Source: an uncultured Clostridium sp.
GTDB taxonomy: Bacteria; Bacillota; Clostridia; TANB77; CAG-508
Direction of reading: 5' to 3'
DNA length: 38,561 nucleotides
Assembly: GCA_947646915.1 (NCBI GenBank)
Contig: CANSII010000014.1
Span: 1-38,561, forward strand
A model generated the notes under the pieces. It did no database searches. It was not told the origin of the DNA and was given only the letters and a program-made list of their open reading frames with translations. Shown here piece by piece: positions 16,443 through 25,444 of the stretch (positions are counted from its first letter, which is position 1; each line of letters starts with the position of its first letter). The translations under genes and the position numbers were made by a program.

Positions 16443-16793
16443 ATGAAAATAGTAAAATCTAGTGAGGCACAAACAATAAAAAATAGTGATACAAGCAAAC
16501 TATTAGAATATTCAATAAATTTAAATGATAAAGATATCGATTTTTGTATAAATACAATTAATGGTAGATATCCAGAAAAAGGATATTGTACTAATGAAAA
16601 GTGCAAAGAAATATGTTATATACTAGAGGGAAAAGGATCTCTTAATAAAAAAGATGAAAGTATAAATTTTGAACAAGGAGATGTAATTTTAATAGAAAAA
16701 GAAGAAACTTACTATTGGGATGGAAATTGCAAAATAATTATGATATGTACTCCAGCATGGTATAAAGAACAATGTAAGTTATTAGATTTATAG
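16443..16793 (+). CDS. Cupin-domain protein
   Basis: 116 residues. CYILEGKGSLNKKDESINFEQGDVILIEKEETYYWDG is a single cupin barrel (G-x5-G turn plus GD motif). The usual metal histidines are sparse, so metal binding is doubtful. Likely an isomerase or small-molecule sensor in the operon. Confidence 0.78.
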   Translation: MKIVKSSEAQTIKNSDTSKLLEYSINLNDKDIDFCINTINGRYPEKGYCTNEKCKEICYILEGKGSLNKKDESINFEQGDVILIEKEETYYWDGNCKIIMICTPAWYKEQCKLLDL

Positions 16794-16812
16794 GAGAGGA
16801 GTAGGTTCTAGT

Positions 16813-17256
16813 ATGAAATATTCTTTTAGAAATTGCACATTAGATGATTTTGACTTTTTATTTGAATTAAAAAAGCAAAACTTTAAATGGTATGTTGATA
16901 AGATTTGGGGTTGGAAAAATGATGAACAAAAAGAAAGATTAAAACAAGATTTAAAAGAACATTTAGCTCATAAACGAATTATCTTAATAGATAATAAAGA
17001 GGTTGGAGTATATGCAGTACATACAACAGAAAATGGAGAGCTATTTATTAACGAAATAAGTATATTAAAAGAATATCAAAATAAAGGAATTGGAAGAAAA
17101 ATATTAGAAGAACAATTAAAAGAAAATAAACAAAAAGGTATTAGAACGATTTTACAAGTATTTAAAGATAATCCAGCTAAAAGTCTATATGAAAAATTAG
17201 GTTTCAAAGTATATGGAGAAACAGAAACACATTATCAAATGGAAAATGTGAAATAA
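16813..17256 (+). CDS. GNAT-family N-acetyltransferase
   Basis: 147 residues. EISILKEYQNKGIGRKILEEQL contains the Q-x-x-G-x-G/A acetyl-CoA pyrophosphate loop, and the C-terminal NPAKSLYEKLGFKVYGETETHYQM is typical. Substrate unknown. Confidence 0.9.
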   Translation: MKYSFRNCTLDDFDFLFELKKQNFKWYVDKIWGWKNDEQKERLKQDLKEHLAHKRIILIDNKEVGVYAVHTTENGELFINEISILKEYQNKGIGRKILEEQLKENKQKGIRTILQVFKDNPAKSLYEKLGFKVYGETETHYQMENVK

Positions 17257-17268
17257 TGGAGGTATAGA

Positions 17269-18057
17269 ATGAGAGAACTTGCAGTAGCAAATCAAAATGA
17301 AAATGAGAAAGTAAGTATTATAGAAACAATAAATTCTATAAATAATGCAGGATTTAAAAATGTATTTGTTCAATGGTACAATGAAAATTGGGAACATAGT
17401 CAAGAAGAACAAATTAAAATCTGTAAAAAATTAGGATTTAATATTATATTTGCACATTTAGGATATCAGAATATCAATTCGATTTGGGAAGAAGGAATTG
17501 ATGGAGATAATCTAGTAGAAAGATATAAAAAGGACATTAAAGATTGCTATGAAAATGGAATACCAATGGTAGTAATGCACTTAACGAGTAAGAAAAAAGC
17601 CCCTATGTATGGGAAAATTGGATTAAATAGAATTAAAAAAATTGTAGAATATGCTAAAGAATTGAATATGAAAGTTGCATTTGAAAATACAAAAATAAAA
17701 GGCTATTTAGAGTATGTGCTAGAAAATATAAAAGATGATAATGTAGGAATTTGTTTTGATGCAGGACACTATCATGTTCATTTTGATGATGAATTTAATT
17801 TTGAATTTTTTAAAGATAGAATTTTTGCAGTACATTTACACGATAATGATAAATCAGATGATTTGCATCTATTACCATTTGATGGAACAATGGATTGGAA
17901 ATATGTTATGAAGAAATTAAAAGAATGTAATTACAATGGATTTATTACAATGGAATTATGTTATAGATATGATTATTCGAAAATGTCTCTTGATGACTTT
18001 TATAAAGTAGGCTATGAAAGAGGTTTAGAATTATCAAAAATTGTAAGTGAAAACTAA
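17269..18057 (+). CDS. Sugar phosphate isomerase/epimerase (TIM barrel)
   Basis: 262 residues. Metal-binding strand residues lie in VAFENTK, GICFDAGHYHVHF, VHLHDND and ITMELC, in the order found in xylose-isomerase-like/endonuclease IV-fold epimerases. It would isomerise or epimerise a sugar or inositol intermediate, which fits the MocA oxidoreductase earlier in the operon. Confidence 0.88.
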   Translation: MRELAVANQNENEKVSIIETINSINNAGFKNVFVQWYNENWEHSQEEQIKICKKLGFNIIFAHLGYQNINSIWEEGIDGDNLVERYKKDIKDCYENGIPMVVMHLTSKKKAPMYGKIGLNRIKKIVEYAKELNMKVAFENTKIKGYLEYVLENIKDDNVGICFDAGHYHVHFDDEFNFEFFKDRIFAVHLHDNDKSDDLHLLPFDGTMDWKYVMKKLKECNYNGFITMELCYRYDYSKMSLDDFYKVGYERGLELSKIVSEN

Positions 18058-18102
18058 TAAAAAATAGAAAATGTTAAAAATTATAAAATGGAGAAAGTAT
18101 AA

Positions 18103-18588
18103 ATGGACAAATCAATAAGAAAAGCAGTAAGATGTTATTTAATAAAAGATAATAAAGTAGTAGTTACAAAATATAAGCAAGGAAATAGAAAAGAAGGATA
18201 TTATGATATACCAGGAGGCAAAATTGAAGATGGAGAAATTCCAAAACAAACAGCTATAAGGGAAATGAAAGAAGAAACAGGAATAGACATTAAAGACTTA
18301 AAATATAAAGGGATTATGACAATAGAATATCCAGACAGAAAATTTGTATTTGATACATTTATTTCAACTGAATATGAGGGAGAACCTCAAGAATTTGAAG
18401 AAAATACATCAGAATGGATAGATATTAAGGAACTATTACAAAGAGAAAAAATATTATCTAATATAATGATTTTAGATAGATTCTTTATAAAAGGATTAAT
18501 AGATGAAAATTATAATTTTGGTATGCATATTGTAGTAGATGAACAAGAGAATATATTAGATGTAGATTATAATTTAGAAGAAAATTAA
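18103..18588 (+). CDS. Nudix hydrolase
   Basis: 161 residues. The Nudix box GGKIEDGEIPKQTAIREMKEETGI matches GX5EX7REUXEEXGU completely. Cleaves a nucleoside diphosphate linked to another group. It is last in the cargo operon and followed at once by a terminator. Confidence 0.94.
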   Translation: MDKSIRKAVRCYLIKDNKVVVTKYKQGNRKEGYYDIPGGKIEDGEIPKQTAIREMKEETGIDIKDLKYKGIMTIEYPDRKFVFDTFISTEYEGEPQEFEENTSEWIDIKELLQREKILSNIMILDRFFIKGLIDENYNFGMHIVVDEQENILDVDYNLEEN

Positions 18589-18607
18589 CAGTAGTTATAT
18601 AATATTG

Positions 18608-18646
18608 AAAAAGCACTATCTTTAAAAGAAAAAGAAGTGCTTTTTT
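18608..18646 (+). terminator. Terminator of the element 1 cargo operon
   Basis: AAAAAGCACT (18608-18617) pairs with AGTGCTTTTTT (18636-18646), with inner TCTTT/AAAGA pairing. Confidence 0.8.
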
Positions 18647-18779
18647 ATTTGTATAAAAAACAAAAGAGTATAAATGAAATAAGTAAAATAATGAAAATAG
18701 ATAGAACTACTGTGTAGAGAATAAGAAATTAAAAATTTGAAGCAAGAATAGAAAAAATTAAAAAACTGCAACATTTGAA
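18647..18779. other. Remnant of an HTH gene
   Basis: A frame through the terminator reads LSLKEKEVLFYLYKKQKSI, then NEISKIMKIDRTTV, then TAG and RIRN. It looks like a sigma/LuxR-type helix-turn-helix that has lost its start and gained a stop. Confidence 0.35.
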
Positions 18780-18983
18780 AAATTTTTCGTGTTCTTAATA
18801 AATAGATAGACAAAAAAAGGAAAGATGTCAAATGAACATGAAAAATAAAACTTTTACTACTTAAATTTTTAAATAAAAACAGAAAATTTGCAAAAAAGTT
18901 CCCATTTAAAAATTTTTTCGTGTTCTTAATAAATAGATAGACAAAAAAGGAGGGATGCAAAATGAGCATGAAAAATAAAAAAC
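18780..18983 (+). repeat. Tandem leader repeat, two copies 131 nt apart
   Basis: 18780-18850 and about 18911-18981 share TTTTTCGTGTTCTTAATAAA and TAGATAGACAAAAAA, a ribosome site, and a mini-frame starting M(N/S)MKNK. The duplication is recent enough to be nearly exact. It precedes the HTH/recombinase module. Confidence 0.7.
18832..18864 (+). CDS. Candidate leader peptide 1
   Basis: MNMKNKTFTT (10 residues) behind AAAGGAAAG, in the first leader repeat. The start region is conserved in copy 2 while the ends differ. Translation is a guess. Confidence 0.35.
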   Translation: MNMKNKTFTT

Positions 18984-18997
18984 TAAAAGTTAAATAG
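18962..18997 (+). CDS. Candidate leader peptide 2
   Basis: MSMKNKKLKVK (11 residues) behind AAAGGAGGG, in the second leader repeat. Confidence 0.4.
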   Translation: MSMKNKKLKVK

Positions 18998-19065
18998 AGC
19001 TATTTATATACTCTATTAGTTTCTTCATGGAAAAAAGTTGTTAGCAAAAAGTTGCAGGAGTTTAT

Positions 19066-19467
19066 ATGGAAGAAATTATAATAAAAATGTATTTTGAGAA
19101 TAAAATGAAACAAGTAGATATAGCAAAAACATTAAATATTTCTAAATACAAAGTTTCAAGAGTAGTAACTAAAGACACAAGATACAAAGAAGAAAAAGAA
19201 CAAAGAAAGCACCAAAATAAAAAAAGACATACTGATAAAACAAAACAATATATATATCATAAGAGAGAAGAGGAAAGTGCTATAAATCAACAACTTAAGC
19301 AAAATCATATACAAGCAAGTATAGAACTATCAGGAGGAAAAAGTATTAATAACAGAGCATTTAGAAAATGGAATTCATCGATATATAAATTAAATCCAAA
19401 AAAGAAATACTATGAAATAGATAAAAACATTAATGCTAGTAATGATGTGCCTAAGATTGTAAGGTAG
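19066..19467 (+). CDS. Helix-turn-helix DNA-binding protein
   Basis: 133 residues. The N-terminal MYFENKMKQVDIAKTLNISKYKVSRVV is a sigma-70-region-4/resolvase-type HTH. A basic, lysine-rich tail follows. It is preceded by GTTAGCAAAAAGTTGCAGGAG. It sits directly upstream of the recombinase module and probably regulates it or aids excision. Confidence 0.75.
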   Translation: MEEIIIKMYFENKMKQVDIAKTLNISKYKVSRVVTKDTRYKEEKEQRKHQNKKRHTDKTKQYIYHKREEESAINQQLKQNHIQASIELSGGKSINNRAFRKWNSSIYKLNPKKKYYEIDKNINASNDVPKIVR

Positions 19468-19480
19468 GGGGAAGAGTAAT

Positions 19481-19636
19481 TTGCAAAATAAGAATAAATG
19501 CTACAACAAGATATATTGTAGTTTTGATGAAAAAGGAAAAGACTGCAAAGAATTGCTAAAAGAGTCTTTTGTGGATTATTTAAGAAATAACGAAAATAAG
19601 AGCGAAACACTTGAAAGAAACACCACTAAGAGTTAA
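19481..19636 (+). CDS. Small ORF preceding serine recombinase 1
   Basis: 51 residues from TTG 19481, behind GGGGGAAGAG. The pattern YC-F, K-x-K, SFVDYLRN resembles the frames at 25445-25594 and 32682-32828, each just upstream of a large serine recombinase. Function unknown; conserved placement suggests a real gene, possibly a directionality or regulatory factor. Confidence 0.65.
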   Translation: MQNKNKCYNKIYCSFDEKGKDCKELLKESFVDYLRNNENKSETLERNTTKS

Positions 19637-19676
19637 CATCAAGGTAACAGGTATTTGCTAAATTTAGGAGGTTAAA

Positions 19677-21299
19677 ATGCTAAATTTAGAAAGGGAACAA
19701 TTTAAAGTAGGAATGTATATAAGATTATCAAGGGAAGATGGTGATAAACAAGAAAGTGAGAGTATAGGAAATCAAAGAAATATTATAAAAAGATTTCTCG
19801 AAGAAAATGACTTGGACTTTGTTGATGAGTATGTAGATGATGGTGTATCAGGAACAACATTTGATAGAAAAGGATTTAATAGATTAATTCAAGATATAAA
19901 ATCCAAAAGAATAAATATGGTTGTAACAAAGGACTTATCTCGTTTAGGTAGAGATTATATAAAAACAGGATATTATTTAGAAAATTATTTTCCAGAGAAA
20001 AATGTAAGATATGTTGCTATACTTGATGGCATTGATACATATTTAGATAGTACAAATAATGACATTAGTCCATTTAAAGCGATTATGAATGATATGTATG
20101 CAAAGGATATTTCTAAAAAAATAAAAAGTGTTTTTAAAGAAAAACAAAAAAGTGGACAGTTTTTGGGATCTATACCACCTTATGGATATAAATTAAGTGA
20201 AACAGAGAAAGGAAAACTTGAAATTGATAATTATTCTGCTGATATAGTTAGAGAAATATTTAAAATGTATGCACAAGGACATGGAAGTATAGATATAATG
20301 AATCATTTAAATAGAAAAGGAATATTAAATCCAAGTAGTTATCATCAAACAAAATATAAAAAGAAACCATCAAATAAATGGAATCAAATAACTATTTTAT
20401 CTATGTTAAGAAATCAAGTGTATATAGGAAATACAGTGCAAAATAAAAAAAGAAAAATCTCTTATAAATGCAAAAAGGTTGTTGACAATCCAGTAGAACA
20501 ATGGATTGTTGTAGAGAATACACATGAGGCTATAATAGACGATAAAACATTTAGAAAAGTAGAATTAATGCTAAAATCAAAAGATACATCAAAACATACA
20601 AAACACGAATATTTATTTAAAGGTTTACTAAAATGTTATCACTGTGGAAGAAATTTGCAAATGGCACAAAAGGGAAGAAGTATGTATCCATATATAAATT
20701 GTATAGGTCATGAAAAAAGAGGTAAACATCCAATTAGTATGAATTATTGGAAGTTTGAGGAAAATATTCTTGAAGTGATAAGAAATATTTGTAAGATGTA
20801 TTTAGATGAAACAATTTTTGTAGAAGCATATAAAAATTACAAAAATAATTATATTAATTTACTAGATGAATATCAGAAAAGACTGATTGAAATTGAAAGT
20901 AAAGCTCAAAATATAAATTCAAATGTGGATAAAATGTATATGGATAAATTGAATGGAATTATATCTACTGATGACTATATGAGGTTTTATAATAGATTTG
21001 CAGAAGAGAAAAAGGATTTAGTAGAAAAGAAATATGAAATGCAACAGAAAATAAGGACTATAAAAGAAAAAGAAGATGAAAATATTGATTCCGTTCAAAT
21101 AAAAGGAATTATTAATGAGTTTTTAAATATGAAACAAGTAGACAAAGTTTTGATATATAGACTAATTAATTACATTGAAATTGATACAAACAAAAATATT
21201 TATATTCATTTTAATTTTAATCATTTAAATATAATAAGTGATAGTGTATCAATAAATGATGGAAGAGTAGAGTATGAGCAGATTTTGAAAATAGGATAA
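19677..21299 (+). CDS. Large serine recombinase 1 (element 1 integrase)
   Basis: 540 residues. The resolvase domain has the catalytic serine in GMYIRLSREDGD, and RLGRDYIKTGYY. The recombinase domain follows, with a zinc ribbon (CYHCGRN) and a C-terminal coiled coil. It catalyses integration or excision between att sites through double-strand cleavage. This copy has ordinary GGA/GGT glycine codons at the places where recombinases 2 and 3 carry CGGN, so it needs no frameshift. It lies 139 nt left of the internal att core. Confidence 0.95.
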   Translation: MLNLEREQFKVGMYIRLSREDGDKQESESIGNQRNIIKRFLEENDLDFVDEYVDDGVSGTTFDRKGFNRLIQDIKSKRINMVVTKDLSRLGRDYIKTGYYLENYFPEKNVRYVAILDGIDTYLDSTNNDISPFKAIMNDMYAKDISKKIKSVFKEKQKSGQFLGSIPPYGYKLSETEKGKLEIDNYSADIVREIFKMYAQGHGSIDIMNHLNRKGILNPSSYHQTKYKKKPSNKWNQITILSMLRNQVYIGNTVQNKKRKISYKCKKVVDNPVEQWIVVENTHEAIIDDKTFRKVELMLKSKDTSKHTKHEYLFKGLLKCYHCGRNLQMAQKGRSMYPYINCIGHEKRGKHPISMNYWKFEENILEVIRNICKMYLDETIFVEAYKNYKNNYINLLDEYQKRLIEIESKAQNINSNVDKMYMDKLNGIISTDDYMRFYNRFAEEKKDLVEKKYEMQQKIRTIKEKEDENIDSVQIKGIINEFLNMKQVDKVLIYRLINYIEIDTNKNIYIHFNFNHLNIISDSVSINDGRVEYEQILKIG

Positions 21300-21318
21300 T
21301 AATCTGCTTATAGTGATT

Positions 21319-21363
21319 CAATTATAGTATAAGGTGGAAATTAGAAAAAACCACCTATAATTA
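21319..21363 (+). terminator. Hairpin after recombinase 1
   Basis: AGGTGG and CCACCT with flanking ATTATAG/CTATAAT pairing. A probable terminator, though without a T-run. Confidence 0.5.
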
Positions 21364-21437
21364 TATAAAATAGAATTAAAATTAATAAAATGTTGAAATT
21401 CCAGTAAAAAATTGGATTTATTTATTGGAAATTAGAA

Positions 21438-21452
21438 AAATCCACACCTGTG
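21438..21452 (+). repeat. Internal attachment core between element 1 and element 2
   Basis: AAATCCACACCTGTG, identical to 8932-8946, within GGAAATTA (21427-21434) and TTAACTTCC (21460-21468). Position just downstream of a recombinase gene, as for attR. Marks the junction of tandem elements. Confidence 0.75.
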
Positions 21453-21621
21453 AGGTTGATTAACTTCCATATAGAAAAATTTAATAATTTAATATAAAAA
21501 TATTTACAGGAGCAAGGTGTGATTAGGCATCTTGTTTAATTTTTTTTGAAGAAATAAGTGTTAATATGTGGAAAAAATCAGATAAGTATGATATAGTGTA
21601 AAAGTAAATTTGGAGGAGAAA

Positions 21622-22572
21622 ATGGAACTTATAAAACCTTTTGTAAAATGGGCTGGTGGTAAAGGTAGTTTAATTCCACAATTAAAGAATTTTTACCCAT
21701 TTGAATTAGAAAATGAAACAATAAATAAATATGTTGAACCATTTGTTGGTGGTGGAGCAGTTTTAATAAATATATTACAAAAGTATGATGTTAGAGAAGC
21801 TTATGCTTTTGATATAAATATTGATTTAATAAATTGTTATAATGTTATAAAAAGTAATGTAGAAGAACTTATAAAATATTTAAAGGCAAAAGAAGATGAG
21901 TTCTTAAGATTAGAAAATGAAGATAGACAAGAATACTTTTATAATGTTAGACAAGAATATAATTCTTATAGAATTACTGAAAATGAGTTAAGTATTAAAA
22001 GAGCTGGAGAATTTATATTTTTAAATAGGACATGTTTTAATGGATTATACAGAGTAAATAAAAATGGAGAATTTAATGTGCCTTGTGGTAAATATAAAAA
22101 TCCAACAATATGCGATGCAAATAATTTAAGAAATCTATCATCTTTAATTAGAAACGTAGTATTTCAATATGGAGATTACAAACAAAGTGAAAAATATATA
22201 GATAAGAATACGTTTGTATACTTTGATCCACCATATAGACCATTATCAGTGACATCAGGATTTACATCTTATACAAAGGAAGATTTTAATGATGAAAATC
22301 AAAAGGAGTTAGCTAAATATTTTAGAAAATTGGATGAAAAGAATGCAAAGTTAATGTTATCTAACTCTAATCCTAAAAATACAAATAAAGATGATGACTT
22401 TTTTGAAGATATATACAAAGGATTTTATATAAACGAAATTTCTGCTAAAAGAATGATAAATGCTAATAGCAAAGGTAGAGGAGAAATTTCAGAATTACTT
22501 ATTATAAACTATGAGGAGATGAATGTATGTATGCAGGAAAATTCTACTTTGAAGAAAGTAGCTTTAAGCTAA
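21622..22572 (+). CDS. Dam-family DNA adenine methylase, DpnM-like (GATC)
   Basis: 316 residues from ATG 21622, just after TTGGAGGAG. Motif I PFVKWAGGKG and motif IV DPPYRPL identify the D12-class N6-adenine methylases. The trio methylase, second methylase and DpnII endonuclease mirrors the Streptococcus DpnII system, so the expected target is GATC. It overlaps the next gene. Confidence 0.95.
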   Translation: MELIKPFVKWAGGKGSLIPQLKNFYPFELENETINKYVEPFVGGGAVLINILQKYDVREAYAFDINIDLINCYNVIKSNVEELIKYLKAKEDEFLRLENEDRQEYFYNVRQEYNSYRITENELSIKRAGEFIFLNRTCFNGLYRVNKNGEFNVPCGKYKNPTICDANNLRNLSSLIRNVVFQYGDYKQSEKYIDKNTFVYFDPPYRPLSVTSGFTSYTKEDFNDENQKELAKYFRKLDEKNAKLMLSNSNPKNTNKDDDFFEDIYKGFYINEISAKRMINANSKGRGEISELLIINYEEMNVCMQENSTLKKVALS

Positions 22573-23298
22573 TTGATAACGATACTTTTGATACACTAAA
22601 AGAACTGAAAGAAAAAAGTTTTGATATGATATTTGCTGATCCACCTTATTTTTTATCTAATGATGGTATAACTTGCAGTGGCGGAAAAATGGTAAGTGTA
22701 AATAAAGGTAAATGGGATAATTATTTAAGTCTAAAAGATAAGCATAAGTTTAATAAAAAGTGGATTCACGAATGTTATAGAGTTTTAAAAGACGAAGGAA
22801 CAATTTGGATAAGTCGGAACACTACACAATATATATTCGATAGGAATGGCTTTAGAAGAGGAAGGATTTAAAATAATAAACAATATTACTTGGCAGAAAA
22901 CGAATCCACCTCCTAATCTAGCTTGTAAAACTTTTACACATTCAACAGAAACTATTTTATGGGCGAGAAAAGACTTACCAAAAGTAAAATATAAGTTCAA
23001 TTATGATTTAATGAAAAAATTAAATGATAATAAGCAAATGAAAGATGTTTGGACTACTTCGTTAACAAAACCATCAGAAAAGAAACAAGGAAAACATCCA
23101 ACACAAAAACCTTTAGAAATTTTAGAGAGAATAATATTAGCATCTACAAAAGAAAATGATTTAATTTTGGATCCGTTTTGTGGTAGTAGCACAACAGGAA
23201 TTGCAGCAAGTAAATTAAATAGAAGATACGTAGGAATTGATAATTCAAAAGAGTATTTGGATTTATCAATAAGAAGATATGAAGAAATAAAGGAGTAG
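22527..23298 (+). CDS. DpnA-like DNA adenine methylase, read through a +1 shift at CGG
   Basis: The zero frame holds MIFADPPYFLS (motif IV) and stops at 22871. At 22815-22817 is AGT CGG A. Skipping the C gives TIWIS-GTLHNIYSIGMALEE, and the frame runs to TAG 23298 with the SAM-binding motif DPFCGSSTTG. The full protein is 256 residues, like DpnA, which methylates GATC including single-stranded DNA during uptake. Without the shift, catalytic and cofactor motifs would be on separate polypeptides. It overlaps the DpnM-like gene by 46 nt. Confidence 0.93.
22815..22817 (+). other. CGG +1 site in the DpnA-like methylase
   Basis: Codon 97, context AGT CGG A. The shift gives WIS-GT-H, the conserved family segment. 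Confidence 0.8.
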
Positions 23299-23304
23299 AT
23301 GAAT

Positions 23305-24168
23305 ATGAAAAAAGATTTTGCACAGTGGTTACTAACATTTACAGATAGTATAGCAAATTATAAATATTATATAGATTTTGAAACAATATATAAGAATGCT
23401 GAAATATGTAAAGTAGAATTAAATATGATGAATTCACTAATTGGAAGTGAAGATATAGAAGAAGATTTTGAGAATCTGGTACATAAATATCCAGAAGTTT
23501 TAAAATGTATTCCAACTTTATTAGCAGTAAGACAATCAGAAATAATTGTTTTAGATGATGATGGAAACAAATTTGAATATAATTTCAAAAATATGAATTA
23601 TGATGTTAAACAATATAAAATATTTATGAGAGAAACAGGATTGTTTAATTTACTAGAAAAACATTTAGTAAATAATTTATATGATTATGTTTTAGGTGTT
23701 GAATGTGGATTAAATTCAAATGCTAGAAAAAATCGTGGTGGACATTTAATGGAAGATTTAGTGGAGAAATTTATTCAAAAAGCAGGATTTAAGAAAGATG
23801 AAACATATTTTAAAGAGATGTATTTGCAAGATATTGAAAAAAGATGGAAATTAGATATGTCATTTATTAGTAATAAAAATCAAGCCACCAAGAGATTTGA
23901 TTTTGTTATAAAAACTGATAAATGTATTTATGGAATTGAAACTAATTTTTATGCTGCTGGAGGTTCAAAATTAAATGAAACTGCGAGAAGTTATAAAATG
24001 ATTGCAGAAGAAGCTGATAAGGTAGTAGGATTTGAATTTGTTTGGTTTACAGATGGAATGGGATGGATTTCTGCTAGAAATAACTTAAGAGAAACCTTTG
24101 ATAATATGGAACATATATACAATATTGCTGATATGAAAAATGGAGTAATGGAAGAGATATTTAAGTAG
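23305..24168 (+). CDS. DpnII/MboI-family restriction endonuclease
   Basis: About 287 residues. FAQWLLTFTDSIANYKYYIDF at the N-terminus, VGVECGLNSNARKNRGG-like core, and the C-terminal TNFYAAGGSKLNETARSYKM, FVWFTDGMGW and NNLRETFD blocks match the DpnII endonuclease, which cuts unmethylated GATC. An upstream ATG (23299) is also possible. No CGG codon: only the second methylase of the system depends on the shift. Confidence 0.95.
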   Translation: MKKDFAQWLLTFTDSIANYKYYIDFETIYKNAEICKVELNMMNSLIGSEDIEEDFENLVHKYPEVLKCIPTLLAVRQSEIIVLDDDGNKFEYNFKNMNYDVKQYKIFMRETGLFNLLEKHLVNNLYDYVLGVECGLNSNARKNRGGHLMEDLVEKFIQKAGFKKDETYFKEMYLQDIEKRWKLDMSFISNKNQATKRFDFVIKTDKCIYGIETNFYAAGGSKLNETARSYKMIAEEADKVVGFEFVWFTDGMGWISARNNLRETFDNMEHIYNIADMKNGVMEEIFK

Positions 24169-24179
24169 GAGATATTTAG

Positions 24180-25108
24180 ATGGAAGATAAAGATTTGAAT
24201 TATTTGTTTAATGATGTATAAAAGAAGTTTTTGAAGTGTTTTATGAGAAAGATAATCAATATTATTTAAATGAAAATGAATTTGATAGATTTCAAAAATA
24301 TATAAGTACTAAAAATCAAAAAATAATTACTAATTGCATATGGTGTGACAAAGAATTTTCTTTTGATTATGATAGAACTATGTATAAGGTTAGTAATAAT
24401 GGTTATTTTACTAGTCAAGATTCTATTTATATTGCTAATAATATGCAATATCCACCATATATTCATTTGTCAGGAAAAACTATTTATGGGGCACAACCTC
24501 CATATAATAGTGAAAAAATGATAACTATGAATTATTATATAGATTATAGTCTAGTGTGTAGTCATGAAATGGAACATTGCTATTATATGTCTCTATTTGT
24601 AAGGGTAGAAAAAGGTAAATTTATTGTTATGAAAATTGGACAATATCCATCAATGTTATCTGTTAAAGGATTTGATTTTGATAAATTCAAAAAGCAACTA
24701 AAGAAATATGATGCATATGAAGATTACAAAAATTCAGAATTATCTTTAGCTAATGGTTTTATAGTAGGAGCTTATACATATTTAAGAAGAGTATATGAAA
24801 AGCAGTTAAATTATTATATTGAAAAGGATAAAATTGTATTACAAGATAATCATACAGAAACAAAAATAAAAGCAGTAAAATCCAATTTTGATATAAGAAT
24901 AAATCCATTATTAGAAGATTTATATAGGATATTAAGTAAAGGCATTCATGAATTAGATGAGGAAGAATGTAAAGATTATTATGAATATTTAAAAGCAGTT
25001 ATAAATATGCAATTACAACATGAAAAAGAAAGATATGAAGAGGAACAACAATCTAAATTATTAACTAAAGCTATTTCTAATATAGCACAAAGACTTAAGA
25101 AAAAGTAA
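24180..25108 (+). CDS. Unknown protein linked to the DpnII system, with a frame break near its start
   Basis: A good start ATG 24180 (AGGAG ahead) gives MEDKDLNYLFNDV, then TAA. A frame one base off continues IKEVFEVFYEKDNQYYLNE and on to 25108, so one base seems missing near 24217. If this break is real, translation could begin at GTG 24236. The protein (290-309 residues) has a CIWCDKEFSF segment, an HEMEHCYY segment and a charged coiled C-terminus. Function unknown. The break needs -1 (or +2) and has no CGG, so it is not of the common type. Position just after the endonuclease suggests a defence role. Confidence 0.6.
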
Positions 25109-25163
25109 ATTTATTAAGAACAAAGTAGTGTAGTTTTAGTTGATAAATTTATACAAAAATATT

Positions 25164-25274
25164 CTCCTAGCGGGCTAAAAAGGTTTTAGGAGATTTTCTC
25201 CTAAACAGCAAAATGGTGTCAAAACACCAAGCTGGCGAATTTTGGGCATTAAAAAATGCTCCCACAATTCGAAC
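25164..25274 (+). ncRNA. Structured element, copy A
   Basis: Homologous to 27914-28020. Contains TTAGGAGATTTTCTCCTAA (perfect hairpin), TGGTGT/ACACCA, and GCATT/AATGC. Compared with copy B, two pairs of the second hairpin covary (GT/AC versus CC/GG), indicating selection on structure. Position in a gene-free stretch (25109-25444). May be an oriT/ssi-type DNA structure or an RNA regulator. Confidence 0.6.
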
Positions 25275-25444
25275 TGCATGTAAATTAAGTTAATAAAAAA
25301 TAATTAATGACTGACAAAATGAAAAAATTTAAAAATTTTTTATTTTGCCAGTCATATTTTTCGTTTTCAATCGCTGTTAATAGTAAGAAAGATTATATGA
25401 ATAATTTTTCTAAAAATTAATAGACATTAAAAGAGGTGTAGCGA

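Larger units (their letters stand above)
8929..21452 (+). mobile_element. Integrated element 1 (left tandem member)
   Basis: Bounded by the att core at 8929-8943 and the related core at 21438-21452 (15 nt shared, positions 8932-8946). Contents: TA pair, RHH-like protein, ten-gene metabolic cargo, HTH protein, small ORF, large serine recombinase 1 at the right end. No relaxase or type IV secretion genes are seen, so it would depend on other elements for transfer or be only integrative. Confidence 0.75.

Noticed and set aside
24211..24236. Second TGA +1 event (TTT TGA A at 24229) joining an ATG at 24211
   Set aside because: That start has no ribosome site, and the better start at 24180 points to a different break. 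Too weak to count.
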